This document shows, one piece after another, positions 47,524-56,272 of a stretch of 64,000 bases of DNA. The stretch is from Corynebacterium kroppenstedtii DSM 44385 (lineage in GTDB: Bacteria > Actinomycetota > Actinomycetes > Mycobacteriales > Mycobacteriaceae). The notes under the pieces are model-generated. The model saw only the letters and a list, made by a program, of their open reading frames with translations. It made no database searches and was not told the origin of the DNA. How positions within the stretch are numbered: position 1 is the first letter of the stretch; each line of letters begins with the position of its first letter. The position numbers and the translations under genes were made by a program. The stretch lies in contig NC_012704.1 in NCBI RefSeq assembly GCF_000023145.1, forward strand, positions 558,001 through 622,000. The letters are read 5' to 3'.

Positions 47524-48198
47524 TCAGATCAGCCCCGTCGTCTCCGTTAAATACTCCAAAATCGCCCGCACTCGGCGGTTATCTTCACCCGGTTCGAGAT
47601 TGAGCTTTAGGAAAATATTGGACACATGTTTCGCCACCGCAGCGCCAGAAAGGAACAGGTCCTGCGCTATTTCGGCATTGGATTTTCCGCGCGCCATGAG
47701 TTCCATCACTTCACGTTCGCGCGCGGTGAGTAGCCGCAAACCTGATCTGCCGGACTTCATCAACGCTGTCGCAACATCCGGATCGATGACTACTCCGCCC
47801 TGCGCGACAATCGTAATGGACTCCAGGAAGTCTTTGACCTTCCCAATCCGATCTTTCAGCAAGTAGCCCGTGCCCGCGCCGTGGGAGGTTCCAGGCGTGA
47901 AGAGCTCACGAGCATAAGCAGGAGCCACGTATTGGGAGAGCACCATGATGCTTAACGACGGAAAGCGCTCGCGCAGCTGAAGGGCAGCCCGTAAACCATC
48001 CTCGCGCATGTCAGGAGGCATACGCACGTCGGTAATGAGGAGATCGGGTAAACCGTGATCGTCACCGAGGCTTGTCACGGCGTCGAGTAATTCCGTGGCA
48101 GTCGTCGGCTTCGCAATAACCTCATATCCGCGTTTTTCAACTAACCCTGCGACGCCTTCGCGCAACAAGGCGGAATCGTCGGCGATGACAATTTTCAT
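47524..48198 (-). CDS. NarL/LuxR-family response regulator
   Basis: A 224-residue regulator. The receiver has the acidic pair (IADDS), phospho-acceptor Asp57 (LLITDVRMPP), the switch region VLSQYV and the Lys in YLLKDRIGKV. The C-terminal helix-turn-helix is LTAREREVMELMARGKSNAEIAQDLFLSGAAVAKHV. Its ATG overlaps the kinase stop by one base (TAATG), so both are made together. The most likely target is the divergent ABC exporter, whose promoter region holds an inverted repeat. Confidence 0.94.
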   Translation of the reverse strand: MKIVIADDSALLREGVAGLVEKRGYEVIAKPTTATELLDAVTSLGDDHGLPDLLITDVRMPPDMREDGLRAALQLRERFPSLSIMVLSQYVAPAYARELFTPGTSHGAGTGYLLKDRIGKVKDFLESITIVAQGGVVIDPDVATALMKSGRSGLRLLTAREREVMELMARGKSNAEIAQDLFLSGAAVAKHVSNIFLKLNLEPGEDNRRVRAILEYLTETTGLI

Positions 48199-49064
48199 TA
48201 TGAATCCTCACCAACCTGGTTCACATTCCGACCGGATGTCGCGGAAGCAGACCCCGCGGAAGTAGCCGACACGGTAGTAGTCGTAGAAGCAGCCGCAGCA
48301 CTAGGGGAGTCGGCCGTGGGATATCCGCTCTGCCCGCGGTTGAGCATGACGGGAATCGACGCAATCACCGTCGTCGGCCCACCAATCGGGGAGTTCAGCT
48401 GCATGGAACCTCCGAAGGCAGCCAAACGCTCACGCATTCCAGATAATCCCGGGCCCAAGCGAGCTCCGCCGTCCCCCTCGTCGACAATAGAAATCCGTAA
48501 ATCCTGGTCAGAGACCAAAAGGACGGTGACCGGCGCGCCGGGAGCGTATTTTGCGGCATTGGTCAGGCACTCAGCGCAGAAGAAATAGGCTGACGCCAGC
48601 ACACTGGGCTGGAGCTCGGGGAGTGGATGCGGGCAATGCACGGCGATATTCGAGCCGTATGATTCGGCTATCTCCTGAACGGCAGCGTATAAGCCCTGGT
48701 CGCGCAGCACTTGCGGGTGAATACCGTGGACCGTGCGGCGGAGAGCATGAAGCCCATCGTCAAGGTGCGAGCGCGTCTCCTCAAGGAGCCGCTGTAGCTC
48801 CGCGCTCCCATTCTCTGCCTCAAGTTCGGCTTCCCCGAGCTTAAGAGACGCGGCCACAAAATACTGCTGAGCCCCGTCGTGAAGGTCATTTTCTATGCGA
48901 CGGCGCTCCACCTCGTAGGCATCGGCAATGGCCCGGCGCGACGCCGTCAACTCGTTGATGCGCTCGGCGGCCACACTTTCATGCGACCGCGAACCAGCGA
49001 ACCGGTTCCGGGGCCGTAAGTGGTGCGATAATCGTTGCCAGGCTGATAATGCCATGTGTGCCAT
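48198..49064 (-). CDS. Sensor histidine kinase without membrane domain (HisKA_3 type)
   Basis: A 288-residue DesK/NarX-class kinase. The phospho-accepting His62 is in ERRRIENDLHDGAQQYF. The ATPase domain has CAECLTNAAKYAPGAPV (N box), ISIVDEGDGGARLGPGLSGMRERLAAFGGSM (G boxes, broken here). There is no hydrophobic helix or sensor domain before the H box, and an in-frame stop lies just upstream of the ATG, so it is not simply miscalled short. The kinase is likely cytosolic or relies on a partner. The C-terminal Ser/Thr/Ala tail is low complexity. Confidence 0.9.
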   Translation of the reverse strand: MAHMALSAWQRLSHHLRPRNRFAGSRSHESVAAERINELTASRRAIADAYEVERRRIENDLHDGAQQYFVAASLKLGEAELEAENGSAELQRLLEETRSHLDDGLHALRRTVHGIHPQVLRDQGLYAAVQEIAESYGSNIAVHCPHPLPELQPSVLASAYFFCAECLTNAAKYAPGAPVTVLLVSDQDLRISIVDEGDGGARLGPGLSGMRERLAAFGGSMQLNSPIGGPTTVIASIPVMLNRGQSGYPTADSPSAAAASTTTTVSATSAGSASATSGRNVNQVGEDS

Positions 49065-49120
49065 GATAGAAACTTAGCCCCCTCGTGAGTAGCGGCCGCA
49101 CCCTCTCCACCAGCGATGGG

Positions 49121-49138
49121 GGTAGTGCTAGATCTACC
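49121..49138. promoter_or_regulatory. Candidate operator between the TCS and ABC genes
   Basis: GGTAGTGCTAGATCTACC has GGTAG / CTACC arms around an 8-base centre and lies in the 131-base divergent gap between kinase and exporter genes. NarL-type regulators bind such inverted repeats. No experimental or comparative support. Confidence 0.35.
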
Positions 49139-49195
49139 ACGATTCGGGCGCTAGAGCTGTGGTGAACTCGGTGGACAAATTGTGAAATAGGTGCC

Positions 49196-49924
49196 ATGAA
49201 AGATCACAACGCGCAACAGAGCCAGCGACGCTCCTCGCAGTATTCGCTGGTTGTCCACGACATCACGAAATCGTTTGCTTCAACCCCAGTGTTGACGGGT
49301 ATCTCCTTGGAGATCGGCCAGGGTGAATCCGTTGCGGTTATGGGTCCGTCGGGCTCGGGCAAGTCCACTCTTTTGCATTGCATGTCCGGCGTGCTTGTTC
49401 CGGACGACGGTGAAATCCGGTACGGCGATACCGTCGTTTCACGGCTGAATGATGCGAAAAGGTCGGCGCTCCGGCTGCGCGAATTCGGGTTTGTGTTCCA
49501 AGACGGGCAACTCCTTCCGGAGCTCACGGCTCAGGAAAACGTGGCTCTTCCGGCGATTTTGCAGGGCACGTCTCGTAGGCGAGCGTATGCCGACGCCGCC
49601 GACATGTTGAAGCGCCTGGGGCTAGGCAAGCTGATCCGTCGTCGACCAGGGAAAATGTCTGGCGGCCAGGCACAACGCGTCGCCATCGCCCGAGCCATCG
49701 CGGCTAAACCGGCCATTATTTTTGCCGACGAGCCGACGGGCGCTCTCGACCAATCGACCGGCCACGAAGTCATGCAGCAGCTGATCGCGATCACCGAGCA
49801 GGCGGGCTCCACGTTGGTGATGGTGACTCACGATCAAAGTGTCGCGAATTGGTGTCAGCGTCGGATTGAAATTCGTGATGGCATCATTCATGACGATCGT
49901 ATGTTGTCCGGGGCGGTGAGCTAA
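49196..49924 (+). CDS. ABC exporter ATP-binding subunit (LolD/MacB type)
   Basis: A 242-residue ATPase. Walker A is MGPSGSGKSTLLHCMSGV, then the Q-loop EFGFVFQDGQLLPELTAQEN. The signature is MSGGQAQRVAIARAIAAKP and Walker B IIFADEPTGALDQ, followed by VMVTHDQSVA. The ADEPTGALD version is typical of the MacB/FtsE/BceA class, which works with FtsX-like permeases. The adjacent permease starts one base after its stop. Likely substrates are antimicrobial peptides, haem or lipid-like toxins; the sequence does not decide. Confidence 0.93.
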   Translation: MKDHNAQQSQRRSSQYSLVVHDITKSFASTPVLTGISLEIGQGESVAVMGPSGSGKSTLLHCMSGVLVPDDGEIRYGDTVVSRLNDAKRSALRLREFGFVFQDGQLLPELTAQENVALPAILQGTSRRRAYADAADMLKRLGLGKLIRRRPGKMSGGQAQRVAIARAIAAKPAIIFADEPTGALDQSTGHEVMQQLIAITEQAGSTLVMVTHDQSVANWCQRRIEIRDGIIHDDRMLSGAVS

Positions 49925-51316
49925 ATGGCTGTTTCCTTGTCGACGCTCTCCCACCTGGGAGTTCAACTGCAAAAAGCGTCCCATAGGGCGGGGACGGGGA
50001 ATAAATGGCTTTCGGCGTTAGCGGTGTTTGCCTTTACCGTGAGTACGTGGATGGCTATGACTGTTGCCGGCGGGACGTGGATGTTCTACGAACGTTATCG
50101 TCAGCCGACGGTGGCCTCACTCCACGACATGAGTGGTGAGCTACGGCAAATATATGTTGGCCTTGCGGCCGTTGCCTGTGCTTTCGTTGTTCCCCCGATG
50201 ATGTCTCTTGTAGCACAATCAGCGGTGTTAGGGGCTTCCGGCCGTGAGAGGCGCTTAGCAACACTCAGGCTGCTGGGATTATCCAACAGAGACATCACGC
50301 GACTCACCTTGGTAGAAACCAGCGCGCTGGCATTCGCTGGTTTGGCGCTCGGAACTGTGATTTATGTGGTGTCGGCACCCGCGTGGTCGCTAGTTAGTTT
50401 CCAAAACACCCGCATCGGTCTTTGGGAAATTCTTTTACCGTGGTGGGGCTATCCAGTTTTATGGGCAATCATCCTTGTCCTCGCAGCGATAGCTGCAGTG
50501 GTTGGTCTCAAGCGTGTTATGGTGTCGCCACTGGGAGTCTCAAAACGGGACGTTCCCACGGCGCTTAAATTCTGGCGGCTCATCATTTTTGTTGTGATCG
50601 TTGTGACTGCCCGCGTCGTCTTATCTCACATCGAGGCTGATTCTGTCAATGTCGGGTGGTCTCTGGTTATTATCGCGGGGATTCTGTATGTCGTTGTGTT
50701 CGGTATCAACCTTGTGGTGCCCTGGCTCATCCAGTTCGCAGCCCGTATATCAAGCTTTCTTCCGGGGAAGCTCAATTTCTTAGCTACGCGTCGAGTGATG
50801 ACAGACGGGCGTACCGCGTGGAAGCGGGCGAATGCTCTTACTTTCCTCGCGCTCCTGTTGGGGTACGTGGCTGTCATGCCGGGGAATCCGGGGGATGAAT
50901 TGGGTGATCCCACAATCAATCGGGATACGGTGACTGGAGCCGTCGTCACCTACGGTGTTGGCTTACTCGTGTCGATTAGTGGAACCATGTTGAACCAGGC
51001 ATCCTCAGTCTTTGAAGAAGCAGAACTTACTCGTGCGCTTGGTTTTATGGGTGTTCCGTCGTCATTGCATAGGAGAGTTGCGATGAAACAGACGTTTTAT
51101 CCGCTTCTGATGACTAGTGGTTTGACCTTTCTCCTCGGCCTGTACTTGGGTTGGTTTTCCTACAGCCGGTTTGACAAGGATCTTTCGGCCGGTCCGCAAT
51201 TAACGTGGATTATCGGCGCCTTTGTTATGAGCCTAGTGTTGTCGGTGGTCGCAACAGTTTGTGTTGATCCGCTGCGCCAGAAGCAGATTGCTCACCATGT
51301 TCGCCGGAATGACTAG
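49925..51316 (+). CDS. FtsX-like ABC exporter permease
   Basis: A 463-residue permease with about eight hydrophobic segments. The FtsX repeats are at roughly residues 80-160 (GRERRLATLRLLGLSNRDITRLTLVE) and 355-450 (EEAELTRALGFMGVPSSLHRRVAMKQ). Both contain the cytoplasmic coupling helix. The large extracytoplasmic domain of MacB is missing, so it is closer to compact eight-helix exporters. It forms one unit with the ATPase gene and converges on lplA with a 3-base gap. Confidence 0.88.
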   Translation: MAVSLSTLSHLGVQLQKASHRAGTGNKWLSALAVFAFTVSTWMAMTVAGGTWMFYERYRQPTVASLHDMSGELRQIYVGLAAVACAFVVPPMMSLVAQSAVLGASGRERRLATLRLLGLSNRDITRLTLVETSALAFAGLALGTVIYVVSAPAWSLVSFQNTRIGLWEILLPWWGYPVLWAIILVLAAIAAVVGLKRVMVSPLGVSKRDVPTALKFWRLIIFVVIVVTARVVLSHIEADSVNVGWSLVIIAGILYVVVFGINLVVPWLIQFAARISSFLPGKLNFLATRRVMTDGRTAWKRANALTFLALLLGYVAVMPGNPGDELGDPTINRDTVTGAVVTYGVGLLVSISGTMLNQASSVFEEAELTRALGFMGVPSSLHRRVAMKQTFYPLLMTSGLTFLLGLYLGWFSYSRFDKDLSAGPQLTWIIGAFVMSLVLSVVATVCVDPLRQKQIAHHVRRND

Positions 51317-51319
51317 CCG

Positions 51320-52426
51320 TCACGGAATCCTCTTCGTCCATGCGTCATTACCGAATTTGGTGCTGACCAGTTCCTCCGCTTCCTTGATATCCGCGTCCGT
51401 CAGCGACGCGGGTTTCGCGCCATACCGCGTCATGAACTCCTGAGCCATCGTGTCGATGATCGTCTCGCGGGGGACACCGGTTTGCCGTCGCAAAGGATCA
51501 ACTCTCTTATTTGCCGACGCTAACCCCTTCGACGACACCTTGACCTTCCCGATGCGGAGGACGGCCATCATCTTGTCGGCGTCGATGTTGTAGCTCATCG
51601 TGGTGTGATGCAGGATCGCTCCGCGACGGCGCTTTTGTGCAGCTCCTCCGATTTTTCCGCCGTCGGAGGTGATGTCGTTAATGGGGACATACCAGGCGTT
51701 GACGCCGTGCTTGGCTAGCGCTGCTAGTACCCATTGGTCGAGGTATTCGTAGGATGCGACGTACGAATAGCCCTGGACGAGTTCGATGGGTGCGTAGAGC
51801 GAATAGGTAATGCAGTTTCCGCCCTCCATAAACATGACACCGCCACCAGAGATTCGTCGCACGGGTGTAATTCCGTATTTGTCGATTCCCTCTTGGCTTA
51901 ATTCATTTGAATACGATTGGTAAGAACCGAAAACGACGGCTTTATCGTCCCATTCCCAGAAACGGAGGGTCGGTCCGCGACGCCCATCGGCGACCTGGTT
52001 CAAGAGCAGCTCATCAAGGGCGACGTTGACCGGGGTGGGGAGCACACCGGGGCGGAGAATTTCCCATTCGTAATCGGTGAAATCTTTGCCGCCAGAGACC
52101 GCCCGTTTCACGGTCACGGCAATATCGTGGATGGTTAATCCCTCGAGATCAAGATTGTCGAAATGAGCTAATGCGGAATTGAGTCGGGACTCAAGTGCCT
52201 CAGTAGACGCGGAAGTTTTTGTTCCTACCAATGCTGGGGCAATTTCGTCATAAGCTTCATCGGGCTCGAGGAAGAAATCACCGGAGATTTGTAACGAAGT
52301 GATGGTGTCATTCTCGACGGTGGTGTCAATAACAACGAGTTTCCCGCCAGGCACTTTGAGCTCAAAGTGAATAGGGCGCGGTGACGAAGGCTGGGTACCT
52401 GACGAAGTCTGAGTATCTGTTGACAT
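51320..52426 (-). CDS. lplA: Lipoate-protein ligase with accessory domain at the N-terminus
   Basis: Attaches lipoate to 2-oxoacid dehydrogenase E2 subunits and GcvH. The catalytic domain spans about residues 128-368: PVNVALDELLL, VVFGSYQSYSNELS, RRISGGGVMFMEGGNCITYS, and the catalytic Lys in GGKIGGAAQKRRRGAILHHT. The first ~120 residues (PGGKLVVIDTTVENDTITSL and GDFFLEPDEAYDEIAPALVG) look like the accessory domain that lies at the C-terminus in E. coli LplA. The order is thus swapped; this is known in some actinobacteria. Confidence 0.9.
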   Translation of the reverse strand: MSTDTQTSSGTQPSSPRPIHFELKVPGGKLVVIDTTVENDTITSLQISGDFFLEPDEAYDEIAPALVGTKTSASTEALESRLNSALAHFDNLDLEGLTIHDIAVTVKRAVSGGKDFTDYEWEILRPGVLPTPVNVALDELLLNQVADGRRGPTLRFWEWDDKAVVFGSYQSYSNELSQEGIDKYGITPVRRISGGGVMFMEGGNCITYSLYAPIELVQGYSYVASYEYLDQWVLAALAKHGVNAWYVPINDITSDGGKIGGAAQKRRRGAILHHTTMSYNIDADKMMAVLRIGKVKVSSKGLASANKRVDPLRRQTGVPRETIIDTMAQEFMTRYGAKPASLTDADIKEAEELVSTKFGNDAWTKRIP

Positions 52427-52539
52427 GCGCCCGATTATAGGTGGTCTAACGAAAGCTACTTAATGATCTTGAGTTTGCCTACCCATCATGAAGTTCCGCT
52501 ATCTGTGCGTGGTTGGCTATTTTTGCTAATGTAGTTGAT

Positions 52540-53040
52540 ATGTCAACGAAACTGGATCCTTTCTTCCGCGACGCAGGCTTTTTTATCTTCCGCCTCGTCC
52601 TTGGTTTTCTCTTTGTCATGCACGGCTGGCAAAACGCCGTCACTAAGGGATGGGGGAGCACCCGCGACTCCTTCGCAGCCATGAATATCCCGGCCACCGA
52701 TATAGCAGCGACGCTGGCGAGCTGGGGTGAACTGATCACCGGCGTTCTCCTCATCCTGGGGCTTCTCACTCGTCTCAGCAGTCTTGTCCTCGTGATCGAT
52801 ATGGCTGGTGCATTCTGGTTCGTGCACAAGGACGCCGGACTGTGGAGCAGCGATGGCGGCTACGAATACGTCCTGGTCTTGGGCGCGTGCGCACTCCTGC
52901 TCCTCATGGCTGGTCCCGGCGCGGTCAGCGTCGACAAGCTCCTGTTTGGGCGGAAGAAGAACTCCTCTGACGCACCCGCGGCACGTGTGTCCAGCGAGAT
53001 CGCTCAGCCCCGTGATGGCGTAGAACCGACCGTCGCATAA
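52540..53040 (+). CDS. DoxX-family membrane protein (first of a tandem pair)
   Basis: A 166-residue four-helix protein. Family signs are FRLVLGFLFVMHGWQNAVTKG in helix 1 and LASWGELITGVLLILGLLTRLSS in helix 2. Helix 3 has DMAGAFWFVHKDAGLWSSDGGYEY, and a short basic tail ends it. DoxX-like proteins are linked to membrane redox and oxidative-stress protection (the mycobacterial DoxX binds SodA and SseA). The ATG at 52540 has TAATGT 7 bases upstream and no ribosome binding site, a leaderless pattern. The longer frame to 52513 is not supported. Confidence 0.85.
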   Translation: MSTKLDPFFRDAGFFIFRLVLGFLFVMHGWQNAVTKGWGSTRDSFAAMNIPATDIAATLASWGELITGVLLILGLLTRLSSLVLVIDMAGAFWFVHKDAGLWSSDGGYEYVLVLGACALLLLMAGPGAVSVDKLLFGRKKNSSDAPAARVSSEIAQPRDGVEPTVA

Positions 53041-53147
53041 ATCGGGGTCATTATCCCCGCGATGTTCATCACCCCGATGTTCATCCCCCCGATGCGCGGA
53101 AACCTATGTTTTCCGGCTAGGGGTCCAGCTCGGGTACGGTCATGTTT

Positions 53148-53558
53148 ATGAATAAACCGGAGGTTCGTGACGCGGCACTTCTCTTGCTGCGCATTGTCGT
53201 CGGTTTGATCTTCATTGCTCACGGCTGGGATAAAGCGATGATGACAGGCTTATCCGCAACCGGGGGACAATTTGATCAGCTGGGGATCCCTCAGCCAGAG
53301 CTCATCGCTGCTCTGGTCTCATTCGTCGAAATGATCGGCGGTGCCATGATCTTTGTGGGGATCCTGGCACCCGCTGCCTCTGTTGTCCTCATCATGGACA
53401 TGGTCGGTGCGCTCTGGTTTGTCCATCTTCATCGAGGCTTCTTTGTCGCCAACGGCGGAGTGGAGTTTGTTGCTCTCCTTATCGTCACTCTCATCGTGAT
53501 CGCCATCTTTGGTGCCGGCAGAGCTAGCCTCGATTACTTCTTCCAGCGACGATCCTGA
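53148..53558 (+). CDS. DoxX-family membrane protein (second of a tandem pair)
   Basis: A 136-residue four-helix protein clearly related to its upstream neighbour: LRIVVGLIFIAHGWDKAMMTG, LVSFVEMIGGAMIFVGILAP, VLIMDMVGALWFVHLHRGFF, VEFVALLIVTLI. The two genes are separated by 107 bases and probably arose by duplication. An ATG two codons upstream (53142) is also possible. No catalytic residue can be named. Confidence 0.85.
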   Translation: MNKPEVRDAALLLLRIVVGLIFIAHGWDKAMMTGLSATGGQFDQLGIPQPELIAALVSFVEMIGGAMIFVGILAPAASVVLIMDMVGALWFVHLHRGFFVANGGVEFVALLIVTLIVIAIFGAGRASLDYFFQRRS

Positions 53559-53643
53559 CGATTCTGGGGCCGCTACTTTGGAACGGCTGTTCCGGGGTAG
53601 TGGCCTTGAGGTGACGGTGTGGTCGGCATGACGAAGGGGAATT

Positions 53644-54456
53644 ATGGAGTGCAGTGAGGTGCGTCAAGCACTATCAGCGCGCATAGACGGTGAACGGTCC
53701 CGCGCAACCTGGGACGACGACGTGATCGACGCCCACTTGGCGGAATGCGAAGACTGCCAAAACTGGTACACCCAAGCTCTGACTCTCGGGCGCACCTTGC
53801 GCGTGGCCCCCGCTGACGACTCCGAATCCATCCCCGATTTTTCCGAGTTCCTCGTCCAATCCGTGCCAGAAGATCAACTGCCACACCGCAGGTCGTGGCG
53901 AGTGATTTCTCTATCTTTATCCCGGATCGCTCTCATTGTTTTAGGGCTCATTTATGTCGGCTGGGCCATCTATTTATTGAGCCATTCGACGACGCTCACC
54001 GGCAGCCCAGTCCCGTCGGGCGGTGACTCCGATGGCGCAGTGGGGGATTCCCATGACCCCGACGTCGCACGTCTATTTATCGACGCCGCCGCCATGCGTT
54101 TATCCCTGGGATTCTCGCTCTTCTGGTGTGCGTGGCGTCCGCGAATGACCGCCGGAATGATCCCCCTCTTCGGCGCCCTATGGGCCTTTACCGCGGGCTT
54201 TGCCTCCAGGGACATTGTCCTCGGGCTTGCCACACCTCAGCAGCTGATGGGCCTCGTTCTCTTCATCGTGACCGTCCTCGTCATGGTGTGGTGTTGGTTC
54301 AGCCACTTCGGGGTCAGTGCTGGTGACGTGGTGACTGGCTCCCTGAAATCATTTAGCGCCCGGCCCGTCAAGTCGACTTTTTCCGACGCTAGGGAAACGG
54401 CCCGCCTCATTGATGAGGCTAATGACGACGTCCACCGTCACGTGGGTGATCAGTAG
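53644..54456 (+). CDS. Membrane protein with anti-sigma-type zinc finger (zf-HC2)
   Basis: A 270-residue protein. The N-terminus has the zinc-binding anti-sigma pattern: Cys3, then DAHLAECEDCQNW (His-x-x-x-Cys-x-x-Cys). One helix at about 98-117 (LSRIALIVLGLIYVGWAIYL) crosses the membrane, and three more hydrophobic helices lie between residues 148 and 225. No ECF sigma factor gene is adjacent, so it is an orphan; it may sense redox through the Cys pair. It lies between the DoxX pair and pmt, a neighbourhood that may reflect envelope or redox stress control. Confidence 0.8.
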   Translation: MECSEVRQALSARIDGERSRATWDDDVIDAHLAECEDCQNWYTQALTLGRTLRVAPADDSESIPDFSEFLVQSVPEDQLPHRRSWRVISLSLSRIALIVLGLIYVGWAIYLLSHSTTLTGSPVPSGGDSDGAVGDSHDPDVARLFIDAAAMRLSLGFSLFWCAWRPRMTAGMIPLFGALWAFTAGFASRDIVLGLATPQQLMGLVLFIVTVLVMVWCWFSHFGVSAGDVVTGSLKSFSARPVKSTFSDARETARLIDEANDDVHRHVGDQ

Positions 54457-54483
54457 GCCGCCTAGCAGTGCTTTTCTGCTAAT

Positions 54484-54537
54484 GCCGGGAGCTTTGCCCG
54501 CGCCGGGGGCCTTCCCGGCGCCGGGAAGCGTGGCTTA
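54484..54537. repeat. Three 18-base GC-rich tandem units with palindromic centre
   Basis: Units begin at 54484, 54502 and 54520 with GCCGGG. The first two are GCCGGGAGCTTTGCCCGC and GCCGGGGGCCTTCCCGGC (14 of 18 alike), the third decays after 8 bases. The junction forms a perfect 18-base palindrome (54511-54528) and a CGCCGGG/CCCGGCG hairpin. It lies in the gap between convergent genes and probably ends transcription. Confidence 0.65.
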
Positions 54538-56235
54538 TTTCCAGCTCGGAAGCCACATATGGGCATCCCACTCAGAACCGGACAAAGGCATGGCCACCAT
54601 GAGCGGCAGGAAGTAAATAAACATCGCGACCACCGCGCCCAGGTAGAGGCACGCCAGGATGGAACCGGTGTCATTGATCCATAACGACTTCACACGGGAC
54701 CAGCGCGACGACGAGGCAGCGCGCATCGCCACACTTCCCGATGCTTCTACCGCGCGCGGACGAACGCCCGACGAGCCCGGGTTTCCTGCGTCACCAGACC
54801 GCGCACCAGACCGGCGTCGGCTAGAAACCCCTTGCCGACGCCGTGACAGGTAGCCTCCAAGATGCTTGCCCAAAGCGCGGTTCTTCAAGCGCGAATCCGC
54901 AATGGACCACGAATACAGCTGGCCCAGGCACAGCGCAATGGCCATGATGAGGAAGGGGATCATATTCGTCGCGTAGAAGAAATACATCTGACGGTCAACG
55001 TCGGTGAGCCACGGCAGGAATCCGGCCGCGTAGCCGACAACCGGCACAGCCCAGCGTCGATCCTTACCCACAATCCAGCACCACGCCGCCCACGCGATGA
55101 CCGGAACAGAAATCCACCAAATAATCGGCGTGCCGAAGAGCATCTGCGCGTAGTGGGTGCCGTCGTCATGAACTGAGTCGTAGTAAATCATGGGCCGGGT
55201 AGAAGCCAACCAGGACCATGGCTTGGATTCCCACGGGTGATAATGCCCATTGGAATTGGTCAGCGTTGCATGGAACTGGAGTACTTGCTGTTGGTAATAC
55301 AGCCAGTTACTCAACGGGGAGGGAACATGTTTCAGAATGCTTCCATCTTCAATAAGCCCCGATTCTTTAGCATGCCTGTACACACTGTTTTCGTCGGCAA
55401 ACCAGGCACGCCACGAGAACATGTAAACCGCTAGGGGAAGAATAGCCAACGACGCAATCGCGGGGAACGTATCTCTACGCAGCGTGCCCAGCACAGGGCG
55501 CTGTACACCGAAGCGGCGTCGTCGGGCTAAATCGGCCATGACCGACAGCAATCCGAAGAAGAAAATGTAAAAGAGACCTGACCATTTCACTCCGGTCGAC
55601 AAACCAATGCTGATTCCGGCGGCGAATCGCCACCACCGATATCCCATGCGTGGGCCCCAGGGGGAATCCGTCATCCGGCCTTCATGACGGACTTTTTTCA
55701 TCCGGTCCTGCATCTGTTGTGCATCGCGTACCAGCAGATATGCCGCCGCCACCACAAATATGCACTGGAAAACGTCCAGCATTGCCGTGCGCTGCGTAAC
55801 CAGCAGAACGCCGTCGCAAATGGCGATAATGCCCGCCATACAAGCGATCATGGTGGAATCCGCCAAGCGCTTCACGGTGCCCATAATCAGCAGGATGATG
55901 ATGACGCCGCACGTCGCGGAGGCCGCCCGCCACCCAAACGCGTTGTAGCCAAAGAGCCACTCGGAAATCATTTCGATCTGTTTGCCCACAGGCGGGTGCA
56001 CCACCAAGCCGTACGCTGGATTATCTTCAATCCCGCCGACAAAGGGGTTACTCCACGATCTCACCATTTGCCACGCTTGCGGCGCGTAGTGCTTTTCGTC
56101 GAAAACCGGGGCACCTTTATCTGTCGGAGAACTCAAACCGATGAACCGCGTCAAGAAAGCCAGAATGCCTATCACGATTTGAGTCCACCGGTAGGGCGAA
56201 ATGAGAGGTGTCGGCGAAGAATTCCGGGCAGTCAC
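54535..56235 (-). CDS. pmt: Protein O-mannosyltransferase (GT39)
   Basis: A 566-residue polytopic enzyme that moves mannose from polyprenyl-phosphate mannose to Ser/Thr of exported proteins. Loop 1 has the catalytic acidic pair in APVFDEKHYAPQAW, followed by NPFVGGIEDNPAYG and VHPPVGKQ, as in Pmt of corynebacteria and mycobacteria. About eleven helices follow, and the end is SGSEWDAHMWLPSWK. An Arg/Ser-rich cytoplasmic insertion lies at about residues 458-500. It is divergent from rsmI, the conserved corynebacterial layout. Confidence 0.94.
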   Translation of the reverse strand: MTARNSSPTPLISPYRWTQIVIGILAFLTRFIGLSSPTDKGAPVFDEKHYAPQAWQMVRSWSNPFVGGIEDNPAYGLVVHPPVGKQIEMISEWLFGYNAFGWRAASATCGVIIILLIMGTVKRLADSTMIACMAGIIAICDGVLLVTQRTAMLDVFQCIFVVAAAYLLVRDAQQMQDRMKKVRHEGRMTDSPWGPRMGYRWWRFAAGISIGLSTGVKWSGLFYIFFFGLLSVMADLARRRRFGVQRPVLGTLRRDTFPAIASLAILPLAVYMFSWRAWFADENSVYRHAKESGLIEDGSILKHVPSPLSNWLYYQQQVLQFHATLTNSNGHYHPWESKPWSWLASTRPMIYYDSVHDDGTHYAQMLFGTPIIWWISVPVIAWAAWCWIVGKDRRWAVPVVGYAAGFLPWLTDVDRQMYFFYATNMIPFLIMAIALCLGQLYSWSIADSRLKNRALGKHLGGYLSRRRQGVSSRRRSGARSGDAGNPGSSGVRPRAVEASGSVAMRAASSSRWSRVKSLWINDTGSILACLYLGAVVAMFIYFLPLMVAMPLSGSEWDAHMWLPSWK

Positions 56236-56272
56236 GCAAATTAGTATGCCAGCTGTATGGGAAGCTAGACAT

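Noticed and set aside
47524..51316. Assignment as the ChrSA-HrtBA haem-detoxification locus
   Set aside because: Divergent layout and NarL-type regulator are similar, but the kinase lacks the membrane sensor and the permease is longer than HrtB. No haem-specific motif was seen.
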